Below are positions 4,492-5,859 of a stretch of DNA of 5,859 nucleotides, one piece after another; the stretch's first letter is position 1, and every line of letters begins with the position of its first letter. This DNA is from Paludibacter sp. (lineage in GTDB: Bacteria > Bacteroidota > Bacteroidia > Bacteroidales > Paludibacteraceae). Both the position numbers and the translations under genes were made by a program. A model generated the notes under the pieces. It searched no databases and was not told the DNA's origin. It saw only the letters and a program-made list of their open reading frames with translations. The stretch lies in NCBI GenBank assembly GCA_031284665.1, contig JAITXR010000050.1:1-5859 (forward strand), read 5' to 3'.

Positions 4492-5844
4492 TCAAGCAAA
4501 TATTGTTTCCTTAAATATCTCGCTTACAGTAGGATGCGGAAATACGACTTCTTGTAATTCTTCGACCGTCATTTCCTGTTCGATGGCAATGCAAGCGCCA
4601 TAAATTATTTCGCTGCTTGGGTTGCCGAGCAAATGAACGCCAATAACTTCACCATATTTTTCACCTACAAGCACTTTGCAAAGTCCTGCTCCGCCTTCAT
4701 TTTCGGCAACAAATCGTCCGGCATAAGCCATTGGGAGTTTTAATACTTTGTATTTCAAACCTTTGGCTTTGGCTGATTCTTCTGTTTCGCCCACGCCTGC
4801 CACTTCTGGATTAGTATAGACAACGCCCGGAATTGCATTGTAACGCATACGGTCGTTGCGCGCAGTAAGGTTATTAACCACCACTTCGCCCTCGCGACTT
4901 GCGGTGTGGGCAAGTAGCGAAAATCCGGTAACATCGCCGGCAGCAAAAACGTTGGGAATATTGGTGCGCATTTTTTCGTCGGTTTTTATGCCGCCTTTAA
5001 AAAGTTCAACGCCCAAATTCTCAAGCCCAAAACCCTTTGTAACAGGGCGCCGACCAACACTGACAAGGATTTTTTCTCCTTCCACAGAGTCGGTTTTTCC
5101 ATCTTTTTCAAAAAATACTTTGTTGCCTTCGATTTTTACAACTTTTGCCTGTAGGTTAATATTTATACCTTTTTTTGCATAAATATCGCGGAGCATAGCA
5201 CTTATTTCGCCGTCGAGCCCACCCAAAATTTCGGGAAGCATCTCTACAACAGTAACTTGCGTGCCAAGCGAATTGTAAAAACTCGCAAATTCCATTCCAA
5301 TCACACCTCCGCCAATAATAACGAGCGAGCGAGGTTGTTGACGCAGATCGAGAATTTCGCGGTTGGTAAGGATAATATCGCCCGCCTCTGCCAATCCGGG
5401 AATTGGAGGAATAAACGCCTCAGAGCCGGTGCAAATAAGCAAGTTTTTGCCAAGATAATTTTCGTCGCCACACGCCACTGCAATTCCATCGGAGTTTTTA
5501 CCTTTGATAATTGCCTCGCCTTTCACAACTGTAACGTGATTGCTTTTCATTTTACCTTCTACTCCCGCTACAAGTTTGCGAACAACTTTGTTTTTGCGAG
5601 CAACAATTTTCTCAAAATCGAATTTGAGATTTTCGACAGTAATACCATACTTATCGCCGTGCAAAGCGTTGTCGTAGGTTTTTGCGCTGTATAACAGCGT
5701 TTTAGTAGGTATGCAGCCCTCGTTGAGGCACACGCCGCCCATATTTTTTTTCTCAAAAATCAGAACATTTAGTCCTTTGTGTCCGGCACGCTCGGCTGCT
5801 ACATATCCGGCAGGTCCGCCACCAATAATTATTAAATCGTACAT
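4492..5844 (-). CDS. lpdA: Dihydrolipoyl dehydrogenase (E3 component)
   Basis: 450 residues, close to the usual 450-475. This cytoplasmic flavoprotein reoxidises dihydrolipoamide on the E2 subunit of 2-oxo acid dehydrogenase complexes or on glycine-cleavage H protein, reducing NAD+. Seen in order: FAD-binding GGGPAG (8-13); redox-active disulfide Cys39/Cys44 in GGVCLNEGCIPTK (36-48); TGSEAFIPPIPG (139-150); NAD-binding GGGVIG (178-183) with Glu201 at the end of the second strand, favouring NAD over NADP; VSVGRRP (261-267); AAGDVTG (301-307) contacting FAD; the dimerisation domain from about 338 (PGVVYTNPEVAGVG); and the catalytic His437/Glu442 pair in FPHPTVSE. All key residues are present, so it should be active. 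It starts at an ATG preceded by an A/T-rich sequence with no Shine-Dalgarno, usual in this phylum. It ends with its own terminator. Which complex it serves cannot be told, because no E1, E2 or lipoate gene is in the window. Confidence 0.97.
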   Translation of the reverse strand: MYDLIIIGGGPAGYVAAERAGHKGLNVLIFEKKNMGGVCLNEGCIPTKTLLYSAKTYDNALHGDKYGITVENLKFDFEKIVARKNKVVRKLVAGVEGKMKSNHVTVVKGEAIIKGKNSDGIAVACGDENYLGKNLLICTGSEAFIPPIPGLAEAGDIILTNREILDLRQQPRSLVIIGGGVIGMEFASFYNSLGTQVTVVEMLPEILGGLDGEISAMLRDIYAKKGININLQAKVVKIEGNKVFFEKDGKTDSVEGEKILVSVGRRPVTKGFGLENLGVELFKGGIKTDEKMRTNIPNVFAAGDVTGFSLLAHTASREGEVVVNNLTARNDRMRYNAIPGVVYTNPEVAGVGETEESAKAKGLKYKVLKLPMAYAGRFVAENEGGAGLCKVLVGEKYGEVIGVHLLGNPSSEIIYGACIAIEQEMTVEELQEVVFPHPTVSEIFKETIFA

Positions 5845-5859
5845 TTTTTAATTAGTTAT

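Noticed and set aside
5257..5694. 145-codon plus-strand ORF opposite lpdA
   Set aside because: The longest shadow frame, but it lies over the FAD and NAD motifs of lpdA and has a random-looking composition.

Overview
The window looks like chromosomal DNA from a member of the Bacteroidota (Bacteroidetes), probably an uncultured one. The evidence is a subtilase with a C-terminal domain of the type IX secretion kind, a DUF4294-type lipid- or envelope-directed protein family that is typical of this phylum, A-rich gene starts without Shine-Dalgarno sequences, a TAnnTTTG-like promoter box, AT-rich spacers, and intergenic stretches made of short repeated words. I cannot name the genus.

Layout: the left edge (1-86) holds the last 27 codons of a plus-strand gene. 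Everything else that codes is on the minus strand. Reading in the direction of transcription (right to left) there is lpdA (dihydrolipoyl dehydrogenase, 5844-4492) closed by a clear Rho-independent terminator; a spacer of about 580 bases full of repeats and a perfect 15-bp hairpin; a DUF4294 exported protein (best start 3911, end 3312); a short repeat-rich spacer; an S8 subtilisin-like secreted protease (end 1520); and xseA (exonuclease VII large subunit, 1519-272), whose ATG directly follows the protease stop codon (TAAATG). xseA and the left-edge gene converge on a 185-base spacer.

Functionally the genes are not one pathway: lpdA is central carbon metabolism, the DUF4294 protein and protease are exported, and XseA is DNA repair. 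The protease and xseA are very likely co-transcribed and translationally coupled. No xseB lies next to xseA.

The most interesting material is between genes. All three main spacers share the same short words in both orientations, one spacer contains a composite palindromic element (perfect 15-bp stem followed by two small hairpins with the same TAC loop), and a 9-bp-period repeat appears to have been read as the N-terminus of the protease, hiding a likely TTG start immediately before its signal peptide. I see no complete new defence or mobile system in the window.
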